64,000 nt of DNA from an uncultured Bacilli bacterium (GCA_910584655.1 CAJUBJ010000002.1:1-64000), one strand, 5' to 3'. Shown: positions 8,373-16,292, numbered from the stretch's first letter. The notes: generated by a model from the letters alone, not told the origin. Program-made: numbers and translations.

Positions 8373-9149
8373 CTATTGTTTTAACTTTTCTAGTTCATCA
8401 TCTTCAAATAAGGAATATGCATTACCAGTTTCTATTACTCTATTAATAAATTCTTTATCTTTAGTTTTAACTATTTTATTTAATAATTTAGACATATTTA
8501 AATCATCTTTTACTGCACTAATAAGTTCTGTTAAGTAATAATCATCTCTTTTTTGAATAAAATAATCTTCAATAAGAGTAAAGTCTTTGTTTTTATGATT
8601 ATAATTGAAAGCTAAACGCCATAATGACTCTCTTTTGTCTTCTTTTATTCCTGCTTCGACTAAATCATTGAATCCTTGTTGGTCTATTTCTGGCGGAAGA
8701 GGAGCTGATATGTAATGAGTTATAAATTCTAAAAGTTCTAAATCGTTCATTTCACTTGCGTATTTATTTACAACACTGTTATTAGTCATTAGCTCAAAAA
8801 TACTTGAATATAATTTTCCACCATCTCTTATTGCTTCTTTGTCACTCAATAATTGCTTATGTTGTTTTTCTATAAATTTAATAGCAGATTCATCAAGATT
8901 TTCACTTGATTTTGCTTTACAAAGTAAATCTATCATATGATCTATGTTAGAAAGTCTACTAGCTTCAATTTCATCTAATTCATTAGGAATATTCTTTTTT
9001 ATTTTTTTTACTTCGTCAATTAATGTCTTTATTGTTTTTTGTTCTGATTCAGAATATTTTTTTATATCTAATTTATCTAATTCTTTAATTAATGTATCAC
9101 TATTAATAAATTTATTTATATAACGATACATTAATGTTACTAGTTCCAT
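8373..9149 (-). CDS. hypothetical alpha-helical protein
   Basis: About 258 residues with no signal peptide or membrane segment. The sequence is rich in Lys, Glu, Asp and Leu and looks helical throughout, including a possible coiled coil near residues 25-60. I take the ATG at 9149 (MELVTLMYRY) instead of the one six codons upstream, because AAAGGTGATA stands 5 bases ahead of it. I do not recognise the family. It is monocistronic, lies next to the ABC cassette but on its own transcript, and its codon use matches its neighbours. Confidence 0.6.
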   Translation of the reverse strand: MELVTLMYRYINKFINSDTLIKELDKLDIKKYSESEQKTIKTLIDEVKKIKKNIPNELDEIEASRLSNIDHMIDLLCKAKSSENLDESAIKFIEKQHKQLLSDKEAIRDGGKLYSSIFELMTNNSVVNKYASEMNDLELLEFITHYISAPLPPEIDQQGFNDLVEAGIKEDKRESLWRLAFNYNHKNKDFTLIEDYFIQKRDDYYLTELISAVKDDLNMSKLLNKIVKTKDKEFINRVIETGNAYSLFEDDELEKLKQ

Positions 9150-9193
9150 ATTATCACCTTTTTCCATTATTAATTATATCTTATTTTGAATAA

Positions 9194-9219
9194 AAGAAAA
9201 AGACTAGATAAACTAGTCA
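9194..9219 (-). terminator. terminator of the 9.2-12.8 kb ABC cassette
   Basis: GACTAG/CTAGTC stem with a T-run on the minus strand. The same GACTAG-type hairpin closes the genes at 13029 and 16287, so it belongs to a duplicated terminator family. Confidence 0.7.
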
Positions 9220-9255
9220 AAATTCAATTTTTACCAACATTTATAATTGTCATTT

Positions 9256-9478
9256 TTACATTGTCTTTATTTTAAAGAGACAAATTATTAAGTTGATTAA
9301 AAAAATAAATATAAATAATATTATAAAGATCTTAATATCAATTAATCTAAGTGAAATTTCAAATATAATATTTAAAAGTATTTTTATAAACAGAGATAAA
9401 AAATAAGATAGTACTATACCTATAATATTAAATATAAATAATTTTTTTCTTTCTAAAAAAGGATTTTAACAAAACCAT
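9256..9478 (-). pseudogene. remnant of an FtsX-like permease (internal deletion plus frameshift)
   Basis: Starting 2 bases after the stop of the upstream permease, an ATG opens MVLLKSFFRKKK, like the MLLIKSFFRKSK start of the permease at 13029-14171. That frame stops after 16 residues. Dropping one base in a run of seven A joins it to a second frame with two hydrophobic segments (NIIGIVLSYFLSLF, then IFIILFIFIFLINLI). These resemble the C-terminal membrane segments of the 13029-14171 protein. The middle of the gene is missing. It occupies the slot that the second permease holds in the neighbouring cassette. It could still make a short membrane peptide if frameshifting occurs. Confidence 0.6.
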
Positions 9479-9479
9479 T

Positions 9480-10724
9480 CTACTCATCCTTTAAAATATC
9501 TGATATTGGGTTTCTTAAATGTTTATTAAGAAGAAAATAATTGACTGATTCTGAAATTGCAATTACAATCATAAAGATAATGAGTAAAACAATAATATTA
9601 TTTGAAATGTTAAAACCTATATATTTATAATATTTAAAGAAATTATTTTCTAGTAATTTAAATATTGATGAAAATATAACTGTGCTTATAATAAAACTTA
9701 TAAGCATAACAATACTATTTTCAAATATTTCACATATAATTACTTGTTTTTTAGTATAACCGCAAGACCTTAGAACTCCTATATATTTGGATTCATCTTT
9801 AATTTTTTTGTTTATATAATTTTTTAAAACAAACAATATTGTTATAATTATCGTAAGTCCTATAATAAATGTTACAGAAAAAAGTATACTAGTAAATCCT
9901 TTATCTATATATGCTACTGTATTTTCGGATATTTCGTATCCTTGAATCTTATTTATCATATTTTTTACTTTTTCTACATTTTCTTCTTTGTCTACTACTA
10001 CATTAAAGGGATAATACATTTCATTATTTGAAGAAGCATTATATGCATCTACTATATCTTTTATGTCATCTGGAGAGGCATAACATACATTGATACCATT
10101 TCTAAAAATTGTTTCATCATATAAACCAACTATTTTCATTTTTTTTGTTAATTCTGTTTTTTCTTCAACTACTTCATTATTTACTATTTTAGTATTATTA
10201 AGATAATATGCTAGTACTATTTCGCGATTTAATGTGTCTTTGTAACTTAAAAATTTGTTTTCATCAATATTTAATGGATTCCCGAAGTCTCCATCAGGAT
10301 AAAATTCATATGGACAAATTATTTCTCCAGGATTTATTTCGCTAACCTGTTTGCCTTTAATGGATTTTGGTACTGTATTAATTGTTCCATAGTTAAGACC
10401 AATCCAACCATCTGCTCCGTTATCATAAATATTACTTTGAACACCAATACTATTATAAAGACCTTTATAAACATCAGTTACATGTTCAATATTTTTTAAT
10501 GTCGATGTTGCCTCTTCGTCTGATTCTATGTTATAAAAAACAGATAAGGTTCTAAAGCCAATATTACTATTAACAGCATAATCATAGTATTCATAAAAGT
10601 TTTTAATAATAATTGTATCTATAAATAATAAAAATAATAATAAAGTAAAAATTACAATTAAAATTTTATTTTTCTTATTTCGTTTAATATTTATTAAAGA
10701 TTTTTTTAAATAATCATTTATCAT
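9480..10724 (-). CDS. FtsX-like ABC permease with large outer domain (LolC/MacB-type fold)
   Basis: A 414-residue membrane protein. One N-terminal membrane segment (about 21-38) is followed by an extracytoplasmic domain of about 230 residues and then three segments (near 278-300, 330-350 and 372-395). A conserved cytoplasmic stretch GVLRSCGYTKKQV precedes segment three, as in FtsX-family permeases. This topology belongs to type VII (MacB/LolCDE) ABC proteins, which move substrates outside the membrane rather than across it. It overlaps the ATPase gene by 11 bases. Paralogues are at 14164, 44398 and 47823. Substrate unknown; the nearby secreted protein at 12331 is the obvious candidate. Confidence 0.85.
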   Translation of the reverse strand: MINDYLKKSLINIKRNKKNKILIVIFTLLLFLLFIDTIIIKNFYEYYDYAVNSNIGFRTLSVFYNIESDEEATSTLKNIEHVTDVYKGLYNSIGVQSNIYDNGADGWIGLNYGTINTVPKSIKGKQVSEINPGEIICPYEFYPDGDFGNPLNIDENKFLSYKDTLNREIVLAYYLNNTKIVNNEVVEEKTELTKKMKIVGLYDETIFRNGINVCYASPDDIKDIVDAYNASSNNEMYYPFNVVVDKEENVEKVKNMINKIQGYEISENTVAYIDKGFTSILFSVTFIIGLTIIITILFVLKNYINKKIKDESKYIGVLRSCGYTKKQVIICEIFENSIVMLISFIISTVIFSSIFKLLENNFFKYYKYIGFNISNNIIVLLIIFMIVIAISESVNYFLLNKHLRNPISDILKDE

Positions 10725-11403
10725 TTTTTACCTCTTTTAGAAGACCCTCTTCTAATAATAAATTAATATCTGCATATTCTGTTATTTCGCTACTATGACT
10801 TACTACTATTACACATTTTCCTTCATCTGCCATTTGTCTTAGTAATTTGAATATTATTTTTTCGTTTTCTTTATCTAAGTTTCCTGTTGGTTCATCTGCT
10901 ATTATGATACTTGGATTGTTGGCTAGTGCACGGGCTATGGCAATACGTTGTTGTTCTCCTCCAGATAATTCTTTTGGAAAGTGATTTTTTCTATCAAGTA
11001 ATCCTACTTTTTCTAATAGTGAATCTGCTATGTTATTTCTAGATTTCTTTTCTATTTCTTTGTTTACTATCATTGGTACGATTATATTTTCATCTGCTTT
11101 TAAGTATGGATTTAAATTGTAATCTTGAAAAATAAAACCAATATGTTTTAAACGATAGTTTGATGCTTCTGTATCATTTAGATTGTCTACTCTATTTTCA
11201 AATAATAGGTATTCTCCTTTTGTAGCTTGGTCCATTAAACCAAGTATTTTTATTAGAGTTGTTTTTCCACTACCACTATGACCTTTTATAGCATAGAGTT
11301 TTCCTTTTTCAAAACTATAATTTATTCCTTTTAAAACTTCTAGTTTTTCATTTTTGGTTTGATAGTTTTTTACAATATTTTTTAATTCAATTATTTTGTT
11401 CAT
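10714..11403 (-). CDS. ABC transporter ATP-binding protein (LolD/MacB/lactococcin-972-group type)
   Basis: A 229-residue ATPase. Walker A GHSGSGKTTL at about 40, Q-loop in FIFQDYNLNPYL, signature ELSGGEQQR, Walker B IIIADEPTGNLD and switch His in VVSHSSE. Small LolD-like ATPases of this kind also serve the lactococcin-972-type putative bacteriocin exporters. Its DNA is identical by eye to the ATPase gene at 15404-16093 from about 10762 to the start codon, and the proteins differ only in the last dozen residues. That points to a very recent duplication or gene conversion. It sits between a short permease (11422) and a full one (9480). Confidence 0.92.
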   Translation of the reverse strand: MNKIIELKNIVKNYQTKNEKLEVLKGINYSFEKGKLYAIKGHSGSGKTTLIKILGLMDQATKGEYLLFENRVDNLNDTEASNYRLKHIGFIFQDYNLNPYLKADENIIVPMIVNKEIEKKSRNNIADSLLEKVGLLDRKNHFPKELSGGEQQRIAIARALANNPSIIIADEPTGNLDKENEKIIFKLLRQMADEGKCVIVVSHSSEITEYADINLLLEEGLLKEVKNDK

Positions 11404-11421
11404 TTGATACTCCTTATAATT

Positions 11422-12258
11422 CTATTCTTCTTGATTAAGTTTTTTTTGTAGAATATTTACTACAAAACATATAATTAAGATTATAATTACAATGCCTGTT
11501 ATTAAGTTTATGTAAGCAAGAAAGTCAATAAAATCTCCTAATGTATATAATTTTTTTGAAAGACTTTCTGATACTTGTGAAGATGGATGCGATAAGCTAT
11601 AAAAAGAATTATTTTCTAATTTTTCCAAATTGGTGTATATTTTCTGATGATTTCTATAAGTGTCAGTTTTTATATCATAAATATAATTTTTTTCTTTTTC
11701 TATTAATTCGTCATATAGTTCATCTGATATACATATGAGTGAATAAATATCAAATAAACCTATTTCTTTTATCTTTAAAGGTATATGTTGGTCTTGATAT
11801 TTGAATATTATCTCTTTATTTAGAAATTTTGAATATTCATCGGTATAATAATTAAAATTAAGAGCTACTTCATATTTTTCTAAATCCATATTACAAGTCG
11901 TACCTCGATATGCTGTAATAATATTGTTATTTTCTGGAAAACTATCCCAATTTAGTTTTGTATTATCAAATGGTTCTTTATAACTTATACTACCATCTGG
12001 ATTCAATACTGATTCGGGTTTATAAATAGTATCATTATCTTCACCTATAGAAAATGATAAAGCTCTTCGATATGATATTATTACATTTGTATCATCAAAT
12101 AATTTTTGATGGTTTTCTTTTCCATAAATAATTAAAGCTGTACTTTCATTTTGGATTTTGTCGTAGTTTTTTCTTGTAATGTAATTAACTCCCAAAAGTA
12201 ATATAAGATATAAACATATAATTATTATTTTTTTGTTTTTTGAAATGTATTCTTTCAT
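11422..12258 (-). CDS. C-terminally shortened FtsX-like permease (two membrane segments)
   Basis: A 278-residue protein with one N-terminal membrane segment (about 10-26), an outer domain of about 200 residues and a second segment near 245-270, ending KKLNQEE. The outer domain matches that of the 380-residue permease at 13029-14171; both share stretches such as LICISDELYDELIEKEKNYIYDI versus YVCISDSLYNELIQKEKNYIYNI. The last two segments and the cytoplasmic loop are absent. A gene for a similar C-terminal part survives, damaged, at 9256-9478. It may act as an outer-domain partner of the full permease, or be a decaying gene. It follows the secreted-protein gene in the same operon. Confidence 0.75.
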   Translation of the reverse strand: MKEYISKNKKIIIICLYLILLLGVNYITRKNYDKIQNESTALIIYGKENHQKLFDDTNVIISYRRALSFSIGEDNDTIYKPESVLNPDGSISYKEPFDNTKLNWDSFPENNNIITAYRGTTCNMDLEKYEVALNFNYYTDEYSKFLNKEIIFKYQDQHIPLKIKEIGLFDIYSLICISDELYDELIEKEKNYIYDIKTDTYRNHQKIYTNLEKLENNSFYSLSHPSSQVSESLSKKLYTLGDFIDFLAYINLITGIVIIILIICFVVNILQKKLNQEE

Positions 12259-12292
12259 ACCGCTATTCTCCTTATTTTTAACATAATAAAGC

Positions 12293-12322
12293 CTGAGAAC
12301 ATTGAGGTTTCAACGTCCTCAG
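12293..12322 (-). other. intercistronic hairpin between secreted-protein gene and permease gene
   Basis: A 30-base sequence folds into a 12-bp stem with two G-U pairs (minus strand CTGAGGACGTTG, loop AAACCT, CAATGTTCTCAG). It lies 9 bases after the stop of 12331-12771 and 34 bases before the next start. A long T-run does not follow, so it is more likely a partial terminator or mRNA-stabilising/processing hairpin that raises the secreted protein over the transporter. Confidence 0.6.
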
Positions 12323-12330
12323 TAAACTAA

Positions 12331-12771
12331 TTATCGACCATCACGTGCAGTAAATCTTGCGTAAAAACTTGTGTTCCCTGTCCAGTCTTCCCAGGTAATT
12401 TTAAGTTGATTTGTTTTAGTATTATATGTAAATAAAGCTCCAATTGAGGCTGTTGTTGGTGTAGGATACACTGGTACATATACTTCTTGTTTATTAGTAG
12501 TAACTCCTAAGTTAGTCTTCTTTACAATAGTTTTAACTCTTATCCCGTCTTCAGCATTTATACCTGTAACGTTTTTTACATCATACATTCGAGTAGTAAC
12601 ATCAGAACCAAATGTTGCACTTCCTTCAACTTTATTCCTACTTGTAGAATTTCCATTTACTACATTCGATAAAGTCTCTGATTTATCAATTTTGTAACTC
12701 TCTGCAAGAACTATCCTAGCAAGTGCAATAATAACTACTAATGTAAATACTATTTTTTTACCTTTTTTCAT
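12331..12771 (-). CDS. small Sec-secreted protein, cassette A (possible bacteriocin-like product)
   Basis: A 146-residue protein beginning MKKGKKIVF with a clear signal peptide: a lysine-rich start, a hydrophobic core VFTLVVIIALARIV, and a likely cut after VLA before ESYK. The mature part (about 123 residues) is rich in Thr, Asn, Val and Ser with no Cys, looks beta-stranded, and ends TSFYARFTARDGR. I chose the ATG at 12771 because GGAGGT lies 6 bases upstream; an ATG seven codons earlier has no such site. It is the first gene of the 9.2-12.8 kb operon, behind the palindromic operator pair and a 9-bp AAAAATTGT hairpin in its leader (12807-12830). It resembles lactococcin-972-type loci in layout (small secreted protein plus ABC genes), but I see no convincing family match. 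Confidence 0.7.
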   Translation of the reverse strand: MKKGKKIVFTLVVIIALARIVLAESYKIDKSETLSNVVNGNSTSRNKVEGSATFGSDVTTRMYDVKNVTGINAEDGIRVKTIVKKTNLGVTTNKQEVYVPVYPTPTTASIGALFTYNTKTNQLKITWEDWTGNTSFYARFTARDGR

Positions 12772-12864
12772 TTTCTTACCTCCATTCAGCAATATGCATA
12801 TATTTTAAAAATTGTACTTCAACAATTTTTAAGCTTATTAATCTTTCTTTTTCTATAATCAAAA

Positions 12865-12892
12865 TTTATACAGAAAATTTCTATTTTGTAAA
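12865..12892 (-). promoter_or_regulatory. predicted promoter of the secreted-protein operon (cassette A)
   Basis: Minus-strand -35 TTTACA (12887-12892), 16-base spacer, -10 TATAAA (12865-12870). The same geometry recurs at 16123-16150 and 49077-49104, always 20 bases downstream of the palindrome pair. Confidence 0.6.
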
Positions 12893-12912
12893 CCTCTTAT
12901 TGGGCGAATTTA

Positions 12913-12950
12913 GTAGAGTTTGACTCTACTTTGGTAGAGTCAAACTCTAC
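12913..12950 (-). promoter_or_regulatory. tandem 17-bp palindromes (operator pair, copy 1)
   Basis: Two perfect-arm palindromes, GTAGAG-N5-CTCTAC at 12913-12929 and 12934-12950, are separated by 4 bases. Their centres lie 21 bp apart, i.e. two helical turns. The pair ends 20 bases upstream of the predicted -35 box, which suits an activator. The four half-sites could also form alternative RNA hairpins if transcribed. Confidence 0.75.
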
Positions 12951-13011
12951 TTTTGTTATTTTTGCTAATTTAAAGGGTAAATTTTAAATTTTTTGGTGTT
13001 TTTATAAAATT

Positions 13012-13034
13012 TAAAAAGACTAGATAACCTAGTC
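13012..13034 (-). terminator. terminator of the 13.0-16.1 kb ABC operon
   Basis: GACTAG-ATAAC-CTAGTC stem with a T-run on the minus strand; it overlaps the stop codon of 13029-14171. Confidence 0.7.
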
Positions 13035-14171
13035 TATTTTCGAATTTTCTAACGTTGTAATATTTATTATAGTAAATATAAACTCTACTATTATTGTAAA
13101 AATTACTATTAATATATAATATTTTAAATTTAATATTTTTATATTTAAGCTAAATATAAGATTTAGAAGAAGAATTATTATAGTTGTGATAATTATAGAT
13201 AATACTATTACAATTAAGTCAAAGACTAAAAGGTTTTTAAGTGTGTTAATGAAATTTTTCGAATTATTGTAACCAATTTGCTTTAATAGTAATATATCTG
13301 GTTCTTCTTCTGATATTAAATTTTTGATAGTTAGTATCGTTATTATTATAAATACTATAGTAGCTATTATATTTATTACTAGTAAAGCAATACTAATTTT
13401 TTCTATCATTTTGTGTTTTTGCGTTTCTTCGTAGTTTAGCTCGTTTTGAATATTGCTAATAATGAAGTAATCATTTGATTCTAAATTATGCCAGTTATCT
13501 TTGGCTTTTTCTAATGCTTCATGACTTGAAAACTCAATGTTGTAAATGTAGTTTTTTTCTTTTTGTATTAATTCGTTATATAGCGAATCTGATATACAGA
13601 CATATGATGCTGCTTTAGGTTCGATAATATCTTTTATAATTAAAGATATTTCTTTATTTTCAAAATTAAATTGAATATCATGATTAATATAATTTGATTT
13701 ATATTCTTTCTGGTAATAAAAACCTTCTATTAAAGCAAGAACAACTTCATTTTCTTTTAAATTTAAGTTACATGAACTTGATGAAAATGCTAGTATACCA
13801 TCTTTGTATATTAACTTTCCCCATTCTAATTTACTTTCATCTACTAATTCTTGTATATATTCTGTCTCCCCATATTCATTTATTCTAACTGGTGCGTCAT
13901 AAATAATATTGTTGTTGGGGCCTTTCTCTAAATTAACAGCTCTACTATATGAGTCAACGCCTTTATATTTCTTTATTATGTCTTCGTGATTGTTTTTGGC
14001 AAACATAACAAAATTTTCATGACTTAACTTATATTGATTTGTTACTTTTTTTGTGTAATCTCCTAGTACATTTAATAATATAATAGCACTAAATAAAATT
14101 ACGAATATTTTTATATTTTCTTTAGTTTTACTTTTTCTAAAAAAACTTTTTATCAATAACATTTTATTCAT
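13029..14171 (-). CDS. FtsX-like ABC permease B, cassette A2
   Basis: A 380-residue membrane protein. N-terminal segment near 22-40, outer domain of about 210 residues, then three segments (about 256-282, 308-335 and 343-372). A short cytoplasmic stretch ILLLKQIGYNNSK lies between the second and third, the usual FtsX-family position. Its ATG overlaps the stop region of the partner permease by 8 bases. Together the ATPase at 15404, the permease at 14164 and this one would form a LolCDE-like heterodimeric transporter. It is the full-length version of the shortened protein at 11422-12258. Confidence 0.82.
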   Translation of the reverse strand: MNKMLLIKSFFRKSKTKENIKIFVILFSAIILLNVLGDYTKKVTNQYKLSHENFVMFAKNNHEDIIKKYKGVDSYSRAVNLEKGPNNNIIYDAPVRINEYGETEYIQELVDESKLEWGKLIYKDGILAFSSSSCNLNLKENEVVLALIEGFYYQKEYKSNYINHDIQFNFENKEISLIIKDIIEPKAASYVCISDSLYNELIQKEKNYIYNIEFSSHEALEKAKDNWHNLESNDYFIISNIQNELNYEETQKHKMIEKISIALLVINIIATIVFIIITILTIKNLISEEEPDILLLKQIGYNNSKNFINTLKNLLVFDLIVIVLSIIITTIIILLLNLIFSLNIKILNLKYYILIVIFTIIVEFIFTIINITTLENSKID

Positions 14172-15414
14172 CTCCTAATAGCTTGGTAATTTGGCTTTCT
14201 GTAGTTGACTTTAAAATTTTTATATTTATCAATAGTGAAAACAATATAATAAATAATAAAATTATAAATAATAAGAATATATTGTTAGAAACTTTAAATC
14301 CTACATAAGATATTGCTTTAAATAATTCTACTTTAGGTTCTATAATAGCAAATGATATTGAAAATATTATAGAACTTATTATAAAGCTTATTAATAATAT
14401 CATTGAGTTTTCTATTAGTTGCTCAGTTATAACTTGATTTTTTGTATAACCACAAGCTCTTATAATACCAATATATTTTGATTCAATTTTTATTTTCTTT
14501 TTTATGTAACTATATAATAGATATATAATTGTAAATGTAATTACAATAAATATTGATGTAGATATAGATACTATAATTGCTATTGTTGGCTTATCGAATT
14601 CTATAATAGCAGAATCACTAATTTCGTAACCTATTTTTTTTATCTCTTTTTTAACCTTATTTAAATTAAATGGTTTATCTACTACTATTCTATAAGTATA
14701 AGCTTTTTTTTCTCTTGTTGGATTTAATGTATCTACAAATATCTTTATATCCTCTTCTATACCATAACATTCATTAGTATAATTCATGATTGTTGTATTG
14801 TCATAAAAACCTACTATTTTAAATTTTTTTGATAAAGTTTCTTTTATTTCTTCACGTTCGCCATTAACAATATTGTTTGTATGATAAATCTTAAGATAAA
14901 AAACATTAAATTCTTTATCAATTATTTCTTTTGGAGTAATAATTTTTGAATCATCAATTTTGTATAGTGATGCCCCTTCATTGGGATAAAAATTATAAGG
15001 ACAAATCATTTCGCCAGACTTCAAATCTCCTACTTTTTTTCCTTCGATAGATTTCGGAAAAGAATTGCTTATGGGGTGTAATATTGTTATATCTCCTGAT
15101 ACATCATTTATATGAATATCACTTGTAAGAGGAAAATTAGAATATTTTGCGTTGTATGCGTCGCTGATATGCTTTACCTTTTTTAATTCAGCTATTTTTT
15201 CAGATTCAGATTTTTCAGAAAAATTATAAGCATTAAATGATCTAAAGTCAACATTCTTTATTGTGTATTCATACATATAACCATAAATATTTTTCATAAA
15301 AATAATATCTATAAAAAGGATAAATAATAGTAATGTAATAATTGCAATTAAAATTTTATTTTTTTTGTTTCTAAAAATATTTTTTAGAGATGATTCAATG
15401 TAATCAATTAGCAT
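14164..15414 (-). CDS. FtsX-like ABC permease A, cassette A2
   Basis: A 416-residue membrane protein with the four-segment FtsX/MacB topology: a segment at about 21-38, an outer domain of roughly 230 residues, then segments near 280-302, 332-352 and 378-402. GIIRACGYTKNQV is the counterpart of GVLRSCGYTKKQV in its paralogue at 9480-10724. The membrane half is well conserved between the two while the outer domains differ much more, as if the outer part sets specificity. It overlaps the ATPase gene upstream by 11 bases and the permease B gene downstream by 8, so the three are translationally coupled. Confidence 0.85.
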   Translation of the reverse strand: MLIDYIESSLKNIFRNKKNKILIAIITLLLFILFIDIIFMKNIYGYMYEYTIKNVDFRSFNAYNFSEKSESEKIAELKKVKHISDAYNAKYSNFPLTSDIHINDVSGDITILHPISNSFPKSIEGKKVGDLKSGEMICPYNFYPNEGASLYKIDDSKIITPKEIIDKEFNVFYLKIYHTNNIVNGEREEIKETLSKKFKIVGFYDNTTIMNYTNECYGIEEDIKIFVDTLNPTREKKAYTYRIVVDKPFNLNKVKKEIKKIGYEISDSAIIEFDKPTIAIIVSISTSIFIVITFTIIYLLYSYIKKKIKIESKYIGIIRACGYTKNQVITEQLIENSMILLISFIISSIIFSISFAIIEPKVELFKAISYVGFKVSNNIFLLFIILLFIILFSLLINIKILKSTTESQITKLLGDE

Positions 15415-16093
15415 TTGAAACCTCTTCTAATGTGCCTTCTTCTAATAACAAATTAATATCTGCATATTCTGTTATTTCGCTACTATGACTTACTACTATT
15501 ACACATTTTCCTTCATCTGCCATTTGTCTTAGTAATTTGAATATTATTTTTTCGTTTTCTTTATCTAAGTTTCCTGTTGGTTCATCTGCTATTATGATAC
15601 TTGGATTGTTGGCTAGTGCACGGGCTATGGCAATACGTTGTTGTTCTCCTCCAGATAATTCTTTTGGAAAGTGATTTTTTCTATCAAGTAATCCTACTTT
15701 TTCTAATAGTGAATCTGCTATGTTATTTCTAGATTTCTTTTCTATTTCTTTGTTTACTATCATTGGTACGATTATATTTTCATCTGCTTTTAAGTATGGA
15801 TTTAAATTGTAATCTTGAAAAATAAAACCAATATGTTTTAAACGATAGTTTGATGCTTCTGTATCATTTAGATTGTCTACTCTATTTTCAAATAATAGGT
15901 ATTCTCCTTTTGTAGCTTGGTCCATTAAACCAAGTATTTTTATTAGAGTTGTTTTTCCACTACCACTATGACCTTTTATAGCATAGAGTTTTCCTTTTTC
16001 AAAACTATAATTTATTCCTTTTAAAACTTCTAGTTTTTCATTTTTGGTTTGATAGTTTTTTACAATATTTTTTAATTCAATTATTTTGTTCAT
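15404..16093 (-). CDS. ABC transporter ATP-binding protein, near-identical copy
   Basis: A 229-residue LolD-like ATPase with the same motifs as the copy at 10714-11403. The DNA of the two genes is the same by eye from about 15452 to the start codon (offset 4690), diverging only in the last ten codons, where each gene runs into its own permease gene. It is the first gene of the three-gene operon 13.0-16.1 kb, directly behind a palindrome pair and predicted promoter. A GGAAGTAACAAA site precedes the ATG. Long stretches without even silent changes imply recent copying or ongoing gene conversion. Confidence 0.92.
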   Translation of the reverse strand: MNKIIELKNIVKNYQTKNEKLEVLKGINYSFEKGKLYAIKGHSGSGKTTLIKILGLMDQATKGEYLLFENRVDNLNDTEASNYRLKHIGFIFQDYNLNPYLKADENIIVPMIVNKEIEKKSRNNIADSLLEKVGLLDRKNHFPKELSGGEQQRIAIARALANNPSIIIADEPTGNLDKENEKIIFKLLRQMADEGKCVIVVSHSSEITEYADINLLLEEGTLEEVSNAN

Positions 16094-16122
16094 TTTGTTA
16101 CTTCCTTTACTTACAATTTAAT

Positions 16123-16150
16123 TTTATAATATAAAATATTATTTTGTACA
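16123..16150 (-). promoter_or_regulatory. predicted promoter of the A2 ABC operon
   Basis: Minus-strand -35 TGTACA (16145-16150), 16-base spacer, -10 TATAAA (16123-16128), 30 bases upstream of the ATPase start. Geometry identical to the other two operator-bearing promoters. Confidence 0.6.
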
Positions 16151-16170
16151 CCACTTGTTGGGCGAATTTA

Positions 16171-16208
16171 GTAGAGTTTGACTCTACTTTGGTAGAGTTT
16201 CGCTCTAC
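16171..16208 (-). promoter_or_regulatory. tandem 17-bp palindromes (operator pair, copy 2)
   Basis: GTAGAG-N5-CTCTAC at 16171-16187 and again at 16192-16208, 21 bp centre to centre. The six-base arms are perfect in both; only the 5-base centre of the second differs from copy 1. It ends 20 bases upstream of the -35 box. Confidence 0.75.
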
Positions 16209-16267
16209 TTTTGCTATTTTTGCTAATTTAAAGGGTAAATTTTAAATTTTCTGGTGGTTTTATAAAA

Positions 16268-16292
16268 TAAAAAAAGACTAGATTAACTAGTC
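16268..16292 (-). terminator. terminator of the ABC-2 exporter operon
   Basis: GACTAG-ATTAA-CTAGTC stem followed by a T-run on the minus strand, overlapping the stop of 16287-17435. Confidence 0.7.

Larger units (their letters stand above)
12887..13034 (-). repeat. 148-bp intergenic repeat, copy 1 (terminator, spacer, operator, -35)
   Basis: This block matches 16145-16292 at the same length, from the GACTAG hairpin terminator of the upstream gene through an AT-rich spacer and both palindromes to the -35 box. Only scattered differences are seen. It carries the control region of the cassette and was evidently copied along with it. Confidence 0.85.
16145..16292 (-). repeat. 148-bp intergenic repeat, copy 2
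   Basis: Same length and order of elements as 12887-13034: GACTAG terminator, AT-rich spacer with AAAGGGTAAATTTT, palindrome pair, GGCGAATTT element and -35 box. Both copies even begin inside codons for a Lys-Ile-Asp C-terminus of unrelated upstream genes. Confidence 0.85.

Noticed and set aside
12331..12771. Calling the secreted protein a true lactococcin 972 homologue
   Set aside because: Gene setting and a C-terminal TSFYARF are reminiscent, but I see no convincing family-wide match and the protein is longer than usual.
12913..12950. GTAGAG/CTCTAC repeats as a small CRISPR array
   Set aside because: Only two units per site, spacers of 4 bases, and fixed position before promoters; no cas genes.
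12913..12950. Palindrome pair as ordinary transcription terminators
   Set aside because: No T-run follows, a separate terminator lies upstream in each case, and the constant 20-base distance to a -35 box fits an operator better. An RNA role is not fully excluded.
9194..16292. Duplicated blocks as an insertion sequence or composite transposon
   Set aside because: No transposase, no terminal inverted repeats and no target-site duplications; the repeats are genes and promoters.
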